This document shows, one piece after another, positions 8,877 through 18,783 of a DNA stretch of 64,000 bases. This DNA comes from Solitalea koreensis (lineage in GTDB: Bacteria > Bacteroidota > Bacteroidia > Sphingobacteriales > Sphingobacteriaceae). The stretch is from assembly GCF_900182575.1 (NCBI RefSeq), contig NZ_FXSZ01000001.1, forward strand, positions 62,001 through 126,000. The letters are read 5' to 3'. The notes beneath the pieces were generated by a model that saw nothing but the letters and a program-made list of their open reading frames with translations, was not told where the DNA came from and ran no database searches. Numbering within the stretch: the stretch's first letter is position 1; every line of letters begins with the position of its first letter. Both the position numbers and the translations under genes were made by a program.

Positions 8877-10745
8877 CTACATCAGCTCTTCGGCTAAATC
8901 AATTTCAACTCTCAAATTATCAATAATAAATTCCTGACGTTCAGGAGTATTTTTACCCATGTAATATTCCAGTATATTTTTGATATGAGAATCTTTTAGA
9001 ATAACCGGATCCAAGCGCATGTCTTCGCCGATAAACAACGAAAACTCTTCAGGAGAAATCTCACCCAGACCTTTAAATCGGGTAATTTCCGGTTTGGTTC
9101 CCAGCTTTTCAATTGCCGCTTTTCGTTCCTCATCGCTGTAGCAATAAATCGTTTCCTTCTTATTTCGAACACGGAACAAAGGTGTTTGCAATATATACAA
9201 ATGCCCGTTTTTGACAAGATCAGGAAAAAACTGCAAGAAGAACGTCATTAACAACATGCGGATGTGCATACCGTCAACGTCGGCATCGGTGGCAATTACA
9301 ATATGATTGTAACGTAAGCCATCCAAACCATCTTCAATATTTAAAGCATGTTGTAAGAGGTTGAACTCCTCGTTTTCGTAAACTATTTTTTTGGTTAGAC
9401 CATAACAGTTTAACGGCTTACCTTTTAAACTAAATACGGCCTGCGTTTGTACATCACGTGATTTTGTGATAGAACCCGAAGCCGAATCACCCTCGGTAAT
9501 AAACAATGTGGTATCAAAGCGTCTTGAATCATCTTTTTTATTTTCATCATCAAGATGAAGCTTGCAATCACGTAGTTTACGGTTATGCAGTTGGGCTTTT
9601 TTAGCACGCTCATTGGCTAGCTTTTTAATGCCGGCAATGTCTTTACGTTCACGCTCACTCTGCAAAATACGCTTCAACATTCCATCGGCTACATCGGGAT
9701 GTTTATGCAGGTAATCATCAAGCTCCTTCTTCAGAAAATCATTGATAAACGTACGAACAGAAGGCCCCTCTGGACCAATATTTTGAGATCCTAATTTAGT
9801 TTTAGTCTGCGATTCAAAAACCGGCTCCTGAACTTTGATGCTGATGGCAGCCACAATGGATGCACGAATGTCAGTAGCGTCGTATTCTTTCTTAAAAAAC
9901 TCACGAACCGTTTTCACCACCGCTTCACGAAAAGCAGCCTGGTGTGTACCGCCTTGTGTGGTATTCTGACCGTTTACAAATGAATAATACTCTTCACCAT
10001 AATGATTATCGTGTGTCATCGCCACTTCTATATCCGAACCTTTCAGGTGAATAATAGGGTAACGAATCGTTTCCGAATCCGTATTTTTCGCTAACAAGTC
10101 ATATAATCCTCTTTCTGAGAAAAACTTTTTGCCGTTGAAATTAATGGTTAATCCCGCATTCAAGTACACGTAATTCCAAATCATGTTCTCGATGAATTCA
10201 GGAATAAATTTGAAGTTGCGGAAAATATATTCATCGGGTACAAAAGAAATAGCGGTACCGTTACGCTGTGTGGTATCTTTTTCAGCGTCATCTTTAATAA
10301 TAACGCCTTTGCTGAATTCTGCGAACTTGGTACGTCCTTCGCGATAAGATTGTACGGTAAACTGGGCCGACAAGGCGTTTACAGCTTTTGTACCTACCCC
10401 GTTTAACCCCACTGACTTTTGGAACGCTTTTGAATCATATTTACCACCGGTATTGATTTTAGAAACGCAATCGATCACTTTACCTAATGGGATACCACGA
10501 CCATAATCACGAACCGCTACTTTATGGTCAGATATGTTGATGTCAATCGTTTTCCCAGAACCCATCACAAACTCATCAATCGAGTTATCGATGATCTCCT
10601 TCACCAAAATATAGATACCGTCATCGAAAGCGGAACCATCTCCCAGCTTTCCGATGTACATCCCCGGACGTAAGCGTATATGCTCTTTCCAATCAAGGGA
10701 TTTAATATCGTCTTCGCTATATTCTACTTTAATGTTTTCAGCCAT
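8877..10745 (-). CDS. parE: DNA topoisomerase IV subunit B (ParE-type)
   Basis: This 622-residue ATPase subunit provides ATP-driven strand passage for ParC. The GHKL ATPase domain has E50 and N54 in the helix [10 protein letters not shown] and the DYGRGIP loop. The transducer domain follows, then the TOPRIM domain with [10 protein letters not shown] and [11 protein letters not shown], which bind metal. The length matches ParE rather than the usually longer GyrB. The gene is followed 96 bases later by parC, forming a parE-parC operon. The region upstream (10746-11044) holds its promoter; I could not fix the boxes with confidence. Confidence 0.94.
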   Translation of the reverse strand: MAENIKVEYSEDDIKSLDWKEHIRLRPGMYIGKLGDGSAFDDGIYILVKEIIDNSIDEFVMGSGKTIDINISDHKVAVRDYGRGIPLGKVIDCVSKINTGGKYDSKAFQKSVGLNGVGTKAVNALSAQFTVQSYREGRTKFAEFSKGVIIKDDAEKDTTQRNGTAISFVPDEYIFRNFKFIPEFIENMIWNYVYLNAGLTINFNGKKFFSERGLYDLLAKNTDSETIRYPIIHLKGSDIEVAMTHDNHYGEEYYSFVNGQNTTQGGTHQAAFREAVVKTVREFFKKEYDATDIRASIVAAISIKVQEPVFESQTKTKLGSQNIGPEGPSVRTFINDFLKKELDDYLHKHPDVADGMLKRILQSERERKDIAGIKKLANERAKKAQLHNRKLRDCKLHLDDENKKDDSRRFDTTLFITEGDSASGSITKSRDVQTQAVFSLKGKPLNCYGLTKKIVYENEEFNLLQHALNIEDGLDGLRYNHIVIATDADVDGMHIRMLLMTFFLQFFPDLVKNGHLYILQTPLFRVRNKKETIYCYSDEERKAAIEKLGTKPEITRFKGLGEISPEEFSLFIGEDMRLDPVILKDSHIKNILEYYMGKNTPERQEFIIDNLRVEIDLAEELM

Positions 10746-11044
10746 GTCGTTAGTTGAGATGTTTTAATGCGATAAACTATCTGCGTAGGATAGATTGAGA
10801 ATAGTTCTCTTTGTTTCTTTTAACAAGAAAGCTATCTCAACCTACAAATCTATGTCTTTGTTATAGCATATGCGGATGAAAATTTCAACATTTGTGCAAT
10901 TAGCTCAACTACTGAAACTTAGTATTCGAGCATCTTCATTCTGCTTCAAGCACTCATAAAGATATTACTTCATATGGTTTTTTATTTTATAACTGCTAAT
11001 TGTTATATTTAATATAAATCATCTACAATCTAAATTCATTGTTT

Positions 11045-11530
11045 ATGCAACGCTTAACCACCTATTTATTCGCATTGGGTTGTCTGTTTATTGGAATGCA
11101 GAGCTATTCGCAAAGCATAAAACGCAAAACTGTTCAAGGCACCTGGAAACTCGACAGTATATTGTATGACAATATAAAGGCGTATGCAACGGTTAAGGTT
11201 TTTGGAGATGTTGACGCAGGTTGCATGGTGAACAGCCAATGGGTTTTTTATGGTAATTATGACGGCACCATCACCACTCCCATGGCCGAAGGTTGTCCGA
11301 CCAATGCTCAGAAAATTGTTTGGTCAACGATTACTAAACCTGAGGGTAATTATTTCGGGATTAAGCCATTATTAGAAGGCCAAAAAGGGAAATCAATTAC
11401 CAAGGGTTTTCAAATGAGCATTGAATCCATTGATGATAAAAGTATGGTTTGGAACGAAACCGTTGATCTTGACTATAAAAAATCGAAGCTTACCTATTAT
11501 TTTACCAAAATAAGTAAGAAGGCAAAATAA
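11045..11530 (+). CDS. Lipocalin-like (Lipocalin_5-type) exported protein
   Basis: This 161-residue protein has a signal peptide (hydrophobic residues 5-20, then SYSQS) and a domain opening with VQGTWKLDSILYDN, the G-T-W-K-L start typical of lipocalin-like proteins common in Bacteroidota. Later features (SQWVFYGNYDGTIT, a paired Cys, KLTYYFTKI) fit a small beta-barrel in the periplasm or outer membrane. Two cysteines (near residues 58 and 78) could form a disulfide. The start is ATG 11045; a TTG six bases earlier in frame was rejected. It stands alone, with a shared terminator after it. The ligand is unknown. Confidence 0.8.
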   Translation: MQRLTTYLFALGCLFIGMQSYSQSIKRKTVQGTWKLDSILYDNIKAYATVKVFGDVDAGCMVNSQWVFYGNYDGTITTPMAEGCPTNAQKIVWSTITKPEGNYFGIKPLLEGQKGKSITKGFQMSIESIDDKSMVWNETVDLDYKKSKLTYYFTKISKKAK

Positions 11531-11564
11531 GATAGCCGAAAATTCTCCCCTTGTCGATCACTTG

Positions 11565-11598
11565 AAAACCGTGTAAAATCAATCTTCACGGTTTTTTT
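11565..11598. terminator. Intrinsic terminator, likely shared by convergent genes
   Basis: A 9-bp stem (AAAACCGTG / CACGGTTTT) with a 13-base loop and a T7 run on the plus strand lies between the lipocalin-like gene (+) and the ClC gene (-, ending at 11604). Confidence 0.75.
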
Positions 11599-11603
11599 AT
11601 GCA

Positions 11604-13385
11604 TCAGTATTTCCCCGAATGACGAGCTAACTCTTTACGATAATTATGCAAAATATCTGATTTTGAAATAAATCCAATCAGATTGGTCTGATCCAAAACC
11701 GGAAGATACCAAAGGCCTGAGCTATCAAATTTTTCCATAATCGAATGCAAGGAATCCGTCGCATTAACAAAAAACCGGGGGGGGCGCATGATATCAGCTA
11801 CTGTTTTGTTAGTTTGCTTTTCCTGGTCAAACATGTAGCTTCTAACATCATCAAATGTTATCCATCCTTTAAAATCTCCATCATCAATTACGGCAATCAT
11901 GCTCGCATTGCTTTTTCCAAACAATGCCAATAATGCGGCAATGCTTGCAACGGGTTCAATTTGCAGGAATTCGGTTTCAACAAATTCAGCCTGACGTATG
12001 GTATTTAGAATGTTGGCATCGTAATCACTTGAAAAAATATCTCCACTAGTAGCCATAATTTTAGTATCCATTGAAAATGGTTCAATAGAGTGAGCAATCA
12101 CGTATGAACTTACGGATACTATCATTAAGGGTAAGATCAGATCATATCCTCCTGTAATTTCGGCAATAAGAAAAATTCCGGTAAGCGGGGCATACATAAC
12201 ACCACTTAACATACCGGCCATGCCCACCAAGGTAAAATTGGCAATAGGCAGCTGTTTATCTAAACCCACCAAATTAAAGAGTGAAGCAAAAAAATTACCG
12301 GCAAATGCCCCAGTAAACAAAGCAGGTGCAAAAGTTCCTCCGTTCCCTCCCGAAGCTAAGGTAAGTGAAGTAGCAAAAACTTTTACCAGACCCACTAGCA
12401 GAACAAACAGTAACAGAAAATTGGTAGAAACACCGTTTAACGACCAAACACTTCCATTTAAGAGCGCTGTTGCATTATTGGAAGCCAATAACTTCACACT
12501 TTCGTAACCATCTCCTTGTAAAGGAGGAAATAGAAAGCATAATACGGCAAGCAGTAGACCTCCAATAAGAGCTTTCTTATAATACCGAGTTCCCATTTGC
12601 TCAAAAAAGTGCTCTACAAAATGAGTTGCGCGTGCAAAGTACACGGATAAAAAACCGCAGAAAACCCCTAAAAGCACGTAAAAAAACACATTGTAGTAAC
12701 TAAATTCTTTGAGTGATTTAAAATGAAAGAGGATCTCTTCGTTAAAAATAACCTTGGTACATAAAGCACCGCAAACTGCGGCGATGATGAGTGGAATAAA
12801 TTCAGAAATGGCCACACCTACCAACAATACTTCCATTGCAAACATAACTCCCGTAATGGGTGCATTAAATGCCCCGGCAATACCTGCTGCTCCACCTGCT
12901 GCTACTAATAAAGTTCGGTCTTTATAGTTTAACCCATAAGATCTGGCAAAATTTGAACCTATTGCCGATCCGGTTACAGCGATTGGCCCCTCTAACCCTG
13001 ATGAACCACCAAAGCCAACAGTAATCCCACTCGTAATTACCTGCGAATACATTTTGATCTTATCCACCAAACTCGATCTTCTGGCTATATCATATAATAT
13101 ATTCGCTATTCCTCGCCCATCATTGCCTTTAAAAAAATATTGTACAATAAAAACCGTGATAAGGATACCGATTAAGGGAAGAAAATAAATACCAATTTTA
13201 CCAGCATTAAAGGGGAAGTCATAAAGATAAATACGATGAATATAATGAACAATCGTTTTTAAAATTACAGAAGCCATTCCGGCAGTTAAACCTACCAAAA
13301 TACCCGAAAGTACCATGAACTGATTATGACTTAACTTCTTTTTTAGAAACCGAAAAAACAGGGTTATTTTCCTAATCCAACTCAT
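11604..13385 (-). CDS. ClC-family chloride channel/transporter with CBS domains
   Basis: This 593-residue inner-membrane protein passes chloride, or exchanges chloride for protons. Selectivity-filter motifs are present: GGSSGLEGP near residue 120 and GGNGGTFAPALFTGAFAG near 335. About ten or more hydrophobic segments span residues 20-430. The C-terminal 130 residues carry a CBS-type pair (FVETEFLQI..., VADIMRPPRFFVNATDSLH, then GLWYLPVLDQTNLIGFISKSD), usually regulatory. The first filter motif ends GLEGP rather than the common GREGP, a substitution at the position of a gating-related Arg. The gene appears monocistronic. Confidence 0.93.
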   Translation of the reverse strand: MSWIRKITLFFRFLKKKLSHNQFMVLSGILVGLTAGMASVILKTIVHYIHRIYLYDFPFNAGKIGIYFLPLIGILITVFIVQYFFKGNDGRGIANILYDIARRSSLVDKIKMYSQVITSGITVGFGGSSGLEGPIAVTGSAIGSNFARSYGLNYKDRTLLVAAGGAAGIAGAFNAPITGVMFAMEVLLVGVAISEFIPLIIAAVCGALCTKVIFNEEILFHFKSLKEFSYYNVFFYVLLGVFCGFLSVYFARATHFVEHFFEQMGTRYYKKALIGGLLLAVLCFLFPPLQGDGYESVKLLASNNATALLNGSVWSLNGVSTNFLLLFVLLVGLVKVFATSLTLASGGNGGTFAPALFTGAFAGNFFASLFNLVGLDKQLPIANFTLVGMAGMLSGVMYAPLTGIFLIAEITGGYDLILPLMIVSVSSYVIAHSIEPFSMDTKIMATSGDIFSSDYDANILNTIRQAEFVETEFLQIEPVASIAALLALFGKSNASMIAVIDDGDFKGWITFDDVRSYMFDQEKQTNKTVADIMRPPRFFVNATDSLHSIMEKFDSSGLWYLPVLDQTNLIGFISKSDILHNYRKELARHSGKY

Positions 13386-13411
13386 ATACGAAAGCTACGT
13401 GTTTATAAATT

Positions 13412-13447
13412 AAAATAGGCTGCAACTTCTAAGTAGCAGCCCAATTT
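13412..13447 (-). terminator. Possible terminator of the Bax-inhibitor family gene
   Basis: A 6-bp stem GGCTGC/GCAGCC (extended by ACT/AGT after an A-A mismatch) lies just past the Bax-inhibitor stop codon. On the minus strand it is followed only by a weak TATTTTAATTT tract, so the call is moderate. Confidence 0.4.
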
Positions 13448-13465
13448 TTTATTTTGTATTATAAA

Positions 13466-14209
13466 TTATTTACGATTCAGTTTTGATAGCAGTCGTAAAA
13501 TTTCAAGATACAACCAAATGATGGTAACCAATAAGCTAAAGGCACCGTACCATTCCATGTATTTAGGAGCTCCTGCTGCTGCCCCCCGCTCAATAAAATC
13601 AAAATCCAGGATAAGATTCAGGGAAGCTACAATCACTACGACCATACTAAAACCAATTCCAATGAGCCCTCCTTCGTGAATCATCGGCATGCTTGCGCCG
13701 AAAAACGACATTACAAAGTTAATAAGATAACAGATCATGATACCCATGGTGGCTAACATTACTACTTGTCTGAAGCGTTCTGTCGCTCGTAACCATCCAA
13801 AACGATAAGCCATCAACATTGAAAACAACACGCCGAAGGTTAACATGATGGCTTGAATAGCAATACCAGGAAATCTTGCATCAAAATAGAATGAAATCAA
13901 TCCCAGCGCTAAACCTTCACCCAATGCATATAATGGAGCTGTAATTGGCGACCACTCCTTTTTAAACATGGTAACAAATGAAAGTACGAGAGCGCCGATC
14001 ATTCCTCCCCATGCCAGCGGCATCATTGTGGCAGGATTAGCCCCTATACTCAACGTATACCAGGTATACATGGCAGGAATTACAGTCATAACGAGCAATA
14101 AAAACGTATTACGCACCGTACCGGAAACCGTCATTAACTCGGTAGAGTCGACAGGAAGATTGAATGTATTTTGTTTTAGAGTGGGATTACTTGATTCGAA
14201 GAATGCCAT
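13466..14209 (-). CDS. Bax inhibitor-1/YccA family membrane protein
   Basis: This 247-residue protein has seven predicted transmembrane segments between residues 30 and 240. The N-terminal part (NPTLKQNTFNLPVDSTELMTV) is typical of the long Bax1-I-like bacterial subgroup. The loop GEGLALGLISFYFDARFPGI and the final helix with WLYLEILRLLSKLN match that family. Related proteins conduct calcium or protect membranes from stress; the function in Bacteroidota is unproven. The gene is transcribed alone, away from the OsmC gene on the same strand across a 287-base gap. Confidence 0.9.
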   Translation of the reverse strand: MAFFESSNPTLKQNTFNLPVDSTELMTVSGTVRNTFLLLVMTVIPAMYTWYTLSIGANPATMMPLAWGGMIGALVLSFVTMFKKEWSPITAPLYALGEGLALGLISFYFDARFPGIAIQAIMLTFGVLFSMLMAYRFGWLRATERFRQVVMLATMGIMICYLINFVMSFFGASMPMIHEGGLIGIGFSMVVVIVASLNLILDFDFIERGAAAGAPKYMEWYGAFSLLVTIIWLYLEILRLLSKLNRK

Positions 14210-14496
14210 TTTGCTTATGATTTTTTATTAACGTGATTGTTCAATTATAATACTTGCTAAGTAAAATAATTTCTGACTAAAATTCTAATGGATTATGATT
14301 TTATTGCGTTTTAAACCGCTAATTATTGAAATCCTGGAATGGGGCAAATTATCTTGTGAATAAATATTTACGGAAAAAGTAAAAGGTAATTACACCATAA
14401 GCGTACTCCCCCCTAATCTCCCTTTAATCTTCTCAGTTAACGTTTTTAGAATACAAAGGGCGTTAAATAAAGGTAAACAGAGCTTTATACGTTCTG

Positions 14497-14982
14497 TTAA
14501 CCTAATGAAGTACTAATGTTCATTGGCTTTAATAAAGCAAGGTAAACGGGACATCTTTGTTTCCAGGTTTCAAATAAATGCTCTATATCTTCTTTTGGGG
14601 CATCAGAAATTATTTGAATAGTTAATTCAATATCCAGCAAATCAGGAAGAGCATTTTCCATCCCAAGTAAGCCACGGGCATCTGTTTTACATTGTACTAT
14701 AGCTTCCACATCATCCACTTCAATGCCCAATTGAGGTGCTAAAGTATCTTTTATGAAGATTGCCGCGCAGCCAGACAGGGCTCCCAGCAATAAGGCAGTA
14801 GGACTTGGGGCAGTATTTTCTCCACCTATGGCTTCTGCAAGGTCCATTTTCCAAGAAAACACTCCGGTGTCAATAATCGCGTGAGTACCTTCAGTACGTG
14901 CTGTAACCCTTGGACTTACTTTGGCCTTTTCTGGTTCGGCTATCCAGGTATTTACGGTAGATTCAATGATTGAAGTATTCAT
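14497..14982 (-). CDS. OsmC family protein
   Basis: This 161-residue protein has an OsmC-like fold: N-terminal strands with RTEGTHAIIDTG and a helix GALSGCAAIFIKDTLA holding a conserved cysteine near residue 91. A C-terminal half runs LLDIELTIQIISDAPKEDIEHLF and ends in RCPVYLALLK, where the second conserved Cys lies. OsmC/Ohr proteins reduce organic hydroperoxides with this Cys pair; members with the C(P)VY ending are often of unknown substrate. It lies 33 bases from the CapA-like gene on the same strand and is probably co-transcribed with it. Confidence 0.88.
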   Translation of the reverse strand: MNTSIIESTVNTWIAEPEKAKVSPRVTARTEGTHAIIDTGVFSWKMDLAEAIGGENTAPSPTALLLGALSGCAAIFIKDTLAPQLGIEVDDVEAIVQCKTDARGLLGMENALPDLLDIELTIQIISDAPKEDIEHLFETWKQRCPVYLALLKPMNISTSLG

Positions 14983-15015
14983 TTTGATGTTGAGATTTTA
15001 ATGACAGTGATGAAC

Positions 15016-15999
15016 TCATGAATGGTTCAGATGCACTTCACCTTCTTTGGTAATAAAGGTATTAAATGGGGCCGAGAGCTCCTGTATTCGAGAAATGGCC
15101 CAATCATAATCCTCGTTTTTGGCAAGATTCGCCTGCATTTCCTGAATTAACAATGGGGTCAACTTTAATTTCTTTACACCCGTTTTATCTATTTCGCAAG
15201 TAACGAATAAAGAATGGTCATTTCTGAGTTCAGGGTCGACATTGTAATCATCAATTAAATCACCGGTATCATACATAATCACCTTGCCGTTATAAACTTC
15301 AATCCCTTGAAAAGTATGATTGCCATGCCCGTGTATAATATCAGCACCGGCATCAATGATCTGATGCGCAAAGTCAACGAACTCAGCCAGTGGTTTTCCC
15401 ACCATTTTATCTCCCCAATGGATGGTAACGATGAGCACATCTACCTGATCGCGAATGGGCTTAATTGCCCATTGAACCGTCCTGATATCACCGATATTTA
15501 TATAATTTGTACCGGGGCGTTTTATTGCGGCCCAATAAGGTTCATTGTCGGTAAAACCAAGAATTCCGATCGTAACGTCTTTTCTTGTCAGGATAACCGG
15601 CGCTGCAGCCATTTCAGCATCGGCTCCGGCACCAACATGTTCAATACCTGATTTACGCAGATGCTCAATGGTATCCATCAATCCTTCTTCATGAAAATCA
15701 AGGATATGATCATTTGCTATATTAACAACATTGATTCCTGCATCCATTAGCGTCTGAATTCTGGATGGATCAGCCTTGAAATTAATAGCTTTCCGTGTTT
15801 GCTCCTTTTTATAGGTAGTTAACGGAGCTTCCAAATTAACGATGTTCAAATCATTGCTTTTGAACAGAGGAAGTGCATTACCCCAAGGATATGAATGGCC
15901 GGCTTGAGCAATCTTTTCGTTTACCAGCCCACCCATCATTACATCGCCTCCAAACCCAATGGTTACAAGCGAATTCGTGGTATCAAAGGAATTTGCCAT
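15016..15999 (-). CDS. CapA-family metallophosphatase-like protein
   Basis: This 327-residue protein is of the CapA/PgsA (PGA_cap) type, a calcineurin-like metallophosphoesterase fold. The metal-ligand motifs are GFGGDVMMGG (17-26), NLEAPLT, NIANDHILDF, IHWGD and IIHGHGNHTFQGIE. Unlike true capsule CapA proteins, no signal peptide or anchor is visible, so it is probably cytosolic. Such soluble versions occur widely and have no established substrate. It is co-directional with the OsmC gene 33 bases downstream. The ATG at 15999 is the only reasonable start. Confidence 0.88.
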   Translation of the reverse strand: MANSFDTTNSLVTIGFGGDVMMGGLVNEKIAQAGHSYPWGNALPLFKSNDLNIVNLEAPLTTYKKEQTRKAINFKADPSRIQTLMDAGINVVNIANDHILDFHEEGLMDTIEHLRKSGIEHVGAGADAEMAAAPVILTRKDVTIGILGFTDNEPYWAAIKRPGTNYINIGDIRTVQWAIKPIRDQVDVLIVTIHWGDKMVGKPLAEFVDFAHQIIDAGADIIHGHGNHTFQGIEVYNGKVIMYDTGDLIDDYNVDPELRNDHSLFVTCEIDKTGVKKLKLTPLLIQEMQANLAKNEDYDWAISRIQELSAPFNTFITKEGEVHLNHS

Positions 16000-16317
16000 T
16001 TAGAGATTCTTTAAAAACCTATTCAGAAAATAATTACGATAAAAGGAAAAATGCAACATAAATTTACCATTTTCATTTCTTTATACAGAATACAAGTATC
16101 TGTTTTTTAATAATTTATAAACAATTACTTGATCCTCTTAATGGGTTAACGGGGCTACTTCTGTCTGCAGATCTCTCATTTTGTCAAGCCATCCTATTGC
16201 AGGCATTCATTCTCTCGGATTTATCACAACTATCTCCCTCTTTGCTGTTCTTTTTTTTTATATTTAGTATTAGCGGTTTCATTTAATTATCAATTAATAA
16301 CATAAGAATATTTAATT
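16000..16317. other. Intergenic region between divergent genes (CapA-like and DUF4440)
   Basis: This 318-base gap contains the promoters of two divergent genes. A T-rich stretch with TTTG at 16241 and TATATTTAG at 16259-16267 resembles a Bacteroidota promoter, but the spacing (14 bases) is short. No ORF or repeat was found. Confidence 0.35.
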
Positions 16318-16803
16318 ATGAAAAAGATGATCTTAAAAGGAATATCATTAGGCTGTATACTAAGTTTAATGTTTGCCTGCAATCCCCAAAAAGAAAAACC
16401 GGTAGCGGTTATAATTGACAAAGAACAAATCAAAAAAGAAATTCAAGCAAAAGAAGATTCATTTGCTGAGCTATACAACAGCGGGGAAGTGAGAAACATA
16501 GGCTATTATGCAGATGATGCGATTAGCTTTTTTCAGAATAGAGCCCCATTAGTTGGCAAGGATGCAATAGTAACATTTTTAAAAAATGATATAGCTTCAA
16601 CTACTGATAAGATTTCATTTAAAACGAACGAAGTTTTTGTATCCAATGATGGAAATCAGGTTGTAGAAATTGGATACTTTACAGTTGTGGATTCAACCGG
16701 GACCCCAATTAATACGGGAAATTACATGAGTCTGTTTGAAAAAAGAAATGGCAAATATGTTGCGCTAAGAGATATGAGTGCTTCTGATATGCCTCTTAAA
16801 TAA
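16318..16803 (+). CDS. DUF4440/SnoaL-like lipoprotein
   Basis: This 161-residue protein has a lipoprotein signal (hydrophobic stretch, then LMFAC at about 16-20) and an NTF2-like domain. The latter is recognised by the opening helix EDSFAELYNSGEVRNIGYYADDAISFF, then LVGKDAIVTFLKND and the strands VEIGYFTVV and NTGNYMSLFEKRNGKYVALRDM. Such domains bind small ligands or act as scaffolds; without catalytic residues to check, the function is unknown. It is a single gene with a terminator 23 bases behind it. Confidence 0.85.
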   Translation: MKKMILKGISLGCILSLMFACNPQKEKPVAVIIDKEQIKKEIQAKEDSFAELYNSGEVRNIGYYADDAISFFQNRAPLVGKDAIVTFLKNDIASTTDKISFKTNEVFVSNDGNQVVEIGYFTVVDSTGTPINTGNYMSLFEKRNGKYVALRDMSASDMPLK

Positions 16804-16825
16804 AAGTGAACTTGCATCCATTTTC

Positions 16826-16865
16826 AAAAGGCTGTCTGAAACGATGTTCCGGACAGCCTTTTTAT
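16826..16865. terminator. Bidirectional intrinsic terminator
   Basis: A stem AAAAGGCTGTCTGAA pairing with TTCCGGACAGCCTTTT (one bulge, one G-U) lies between the convergent DUF4440 gene and the low-complexity exported protein gene, with an A tract before and a T tract after. Confidence 0.75.
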
Positions 16866-16880
16866 ATATCCCTTTATTTA

Positions 16881-17939
16881 TTAGCGTCTTCTTCCACCGC
16901 CCATTGAAGCTCTTCCTCCTCCCATCGAACGTCCTCCTGCCCCCATTGAACTCGATCTTGTTGAAGGAGAAGAAAAGTTTCGATTTGATGTAGATGGAGA
17001 TGGCCGGCTCGATACTGACGGAGATTGTCGGTTGGATACTGACGCTCCTCCTCCGGCTCTATTTGATGGAGAGGTGGCTGGACGAGTCGAAGCCGATGGC
17101 CGAGTTCCTGCCCTATTTGCCGTTCCTGTACCATAACTACCTCTAGCTTGGTTATTGCGAACTGTATTGGATGTTCGTCTAGTATTATTGTAATGATTGA
17201 CGCTATTCCTGTTATTAATGATCACATTATTATTACCACCGTGGTAATGACCGCCATAATACCCCCCATGATGATACCAATTATTACTACGATAAATGCC
17301 AACAGCCATAACTGTTGCAAATCCAAACCAAGGCGGATAATATCCATAATAATAAGGAGGAGCATAAGGCACATAGGCCGGAGAATACACGTACTGAACG
17401 ATCGGTGCGGATTGAACAACTACAGTAGATGTTGCCGGAACATCTTTTGTTACAGGGTCAGGGCCAACATAACCGGGATTTGCGGTAATTGACGAATTCC
17501 CTTTAGGTTCAATAACATAATCTTTACCGTACAAATCCTTATCACCAACAATCTGCAAGCTGACCTTCTTATCTTTATCCCTATCTAATAAAATGACCGC
17601 AACATCCTGTGTTTCAGTTTTGCTGACATCAACCTGAAGTATAAATGTATATGAATCATCCTTTTTATTTGTTATCACTTTGATAAAATCAACTTTTTTA
17701 TCCAGGTTTAAATCCAGGTTATTGACTTTTGTTTTTTCATCATTCAATGATTTTTCAAAATCTTCAATCGTTTTTGACTTTTGAAACAAATCTAACACAG
17801 CATAAAGATCCAGGTTGTCTCCCGGCAAGCCTAACAAGGCTGTTGTATCTTGTTGCGCCTGAGATTTAGTTTGAGCAAAAGCCTCCAAGCTTAACAAACT
17901 CATCACTATTACTAAATATGGCAAAATAAATTTCTTCAT
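16881..17939 (-). CDS. Exported protein with Tyr/Pro-rich middle and Ser/Gly/Arg-rich tail
   Basis: This 352-residue protein of unknown function has a signal peptide (about 1-22, AFAQ). A folded N-terminal domain follows (25-150), with PGDNLDLYAVLDLFQKSKTI and repeated charged strands. A Tyr/Pro-rich segment (YVPYAPPYYYGYYPPWFG) lies near 185-205, then a hydrophobic stretch and a His/Gly/Asn-rich part (HHGGYYGGHYHGG). The tail of about 90 residues is rich in Ser, Arg, Pro and Gly and ends MGGGRASMGGGRRR. The low-complexity half is typical of Bacteroidota surface proteins. The role is not known; nucleic-acid or cell-wall contact is only a guess. Confidence 0.8.
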   Translation of the reverse strand: MKKFILPYLVIVMSLLSLEAFAQTKSQAQQDTTALLGLPGDNLDLYAVLDLFQKSKTIEDFEKSLNDEKTKVNNLDLNLDKKVDFIKVITNKKDDSYTFILQVDVSKTETQDVAVILLDRDKDKKVSLQIVGDKDLYGKDYVIEPKGNSSITANPGYVGPDPVTKDVPATSTVVVQSAPIVQYVYSPAYVPYAPPYYYGYYPPWFGFATVMAVGIYRSNNWYHHGGYYGGHYHGGNNNVIINNRNSVNHYNNTRRTSNTVRNNQARGSYGTGTANRAGTRPSASTRPATSPSNRAGGGASVSNRQSPSVSSRPSPSTSNRNFSSPSTRSSSMGAGGRSMGGGRASMGGGRRR

Positions 17940-18193
17940 AACTTAAGCATTTATCTGCTTTTAAAACACAGTGTTTTGGCCCGCACTATCATTAACAACA
18001 CACTCTTTCTCGATTAAGTAATACCAGCCAATCCAATTTACATAATATTAATAATTATTTCAATTCAATTGTTTGAAAAACAGTTACTTAAACTAAAACA
18101 ACAAAGCCTAAAAACAAAAACATCACAAAATTCGAGACGCTGTGAGTAAGACTTTAGCCACAGGAAGGTTTAAGGAGATAGGCGTAGATTTTT
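17940..18193. other. Intergenic stretch beside a broken gene
   Basis: I see no ORF, hairpin or repeat of note in this AT-rich stretch. It contains the presumed promoter of the low-complexity exported protein (minus strand). Together with the pseudogene (18194-18687) and the 96 bases after it, it makes an 844-base stretch without an intact gene. Confidence 0.4.
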
Positions 18194-18687
18194 TCAATAT
18201 ATAAAAGGTATTAACATTTTAGTTTTGGCTGCATATTCATCGTAGCCTTTCCCATATTTACCTTTGAGGTATTGATCCAGTTTGGGTGCGTTATAAAATG
18301 CAAAAAAACAAAAAACGAAAACAGGAATAGAACCAGCGTACCAGTTTCTAGTGACTAGCGCGTAAGCTGTTACACATAAAATATCACCAAAGTAATTTAT
18401 ATGCCTTGAGTATTTAAGAATCCTATTGTATAAATTTTTTCTTTGTTCTCTGGAAGTAGAAAAATCATCGTATAAGCAAGTCTGAGAAAAATAATACTAT
18501 TAAAAATGAAAATAAGCATTCTTAGCTCGTAACCCTCTTGTTTGTTGTTAATGTGTCAGTGATGAGCAAACCAATTCCCTCCATTTTGGAACAAAATCCA
18601 AAAAGACAACCATAACAATAGAATTTCTACCAATTGAATTATACTTTTTTGAAGTATGCTTTTGCTTTGTTGTCCGTATAGTTCCAT
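18194..18687 (-). pseudogene. Broken DUF1295/ICMT-like membrane methyltransferase gene
   Basis: On the minus strand an ATG at 18687 opens a frame (MELYGQQSKSILQKSIIQLV) that stops at 18556-18558. A second frame continues with hydrophobic sequence and stops. A third frame covers the C-terminal half, reading YSRHINYFGDILCVTAYALV and later PKLDQYLKGKYGKGYDEYAA then KMLIPFIY, and stops at 18194-18196. RH-NYFGD and the ending KxxIPFIY are diagnostic of the DUF1295 / steroid-reductase / isoprenylcysteine-methyltransferase-like family. At least two frameshifts and a lost N-terminal portion make it inactive. It lies next to the MFS gene in the accessory block. Confidence 0.75.
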
Positions 18688-18783
18688 TTTGATTTTTCGC
18701 GGCCGGGGATTCATGACCGCCCTCTATTTATTTATAACCTGAAAGCACACCTGAAGTTTAACTTTTAACTACTGTAACTGTGT

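Noticed and set aside
6096..10745. GyrA/GyrB as an alternative to ParC/ParE
   Set aside because: The lengths (894 and 622), the adjacent parE-parC order and the acidic C-terminal tail favour topoisomerase IV.
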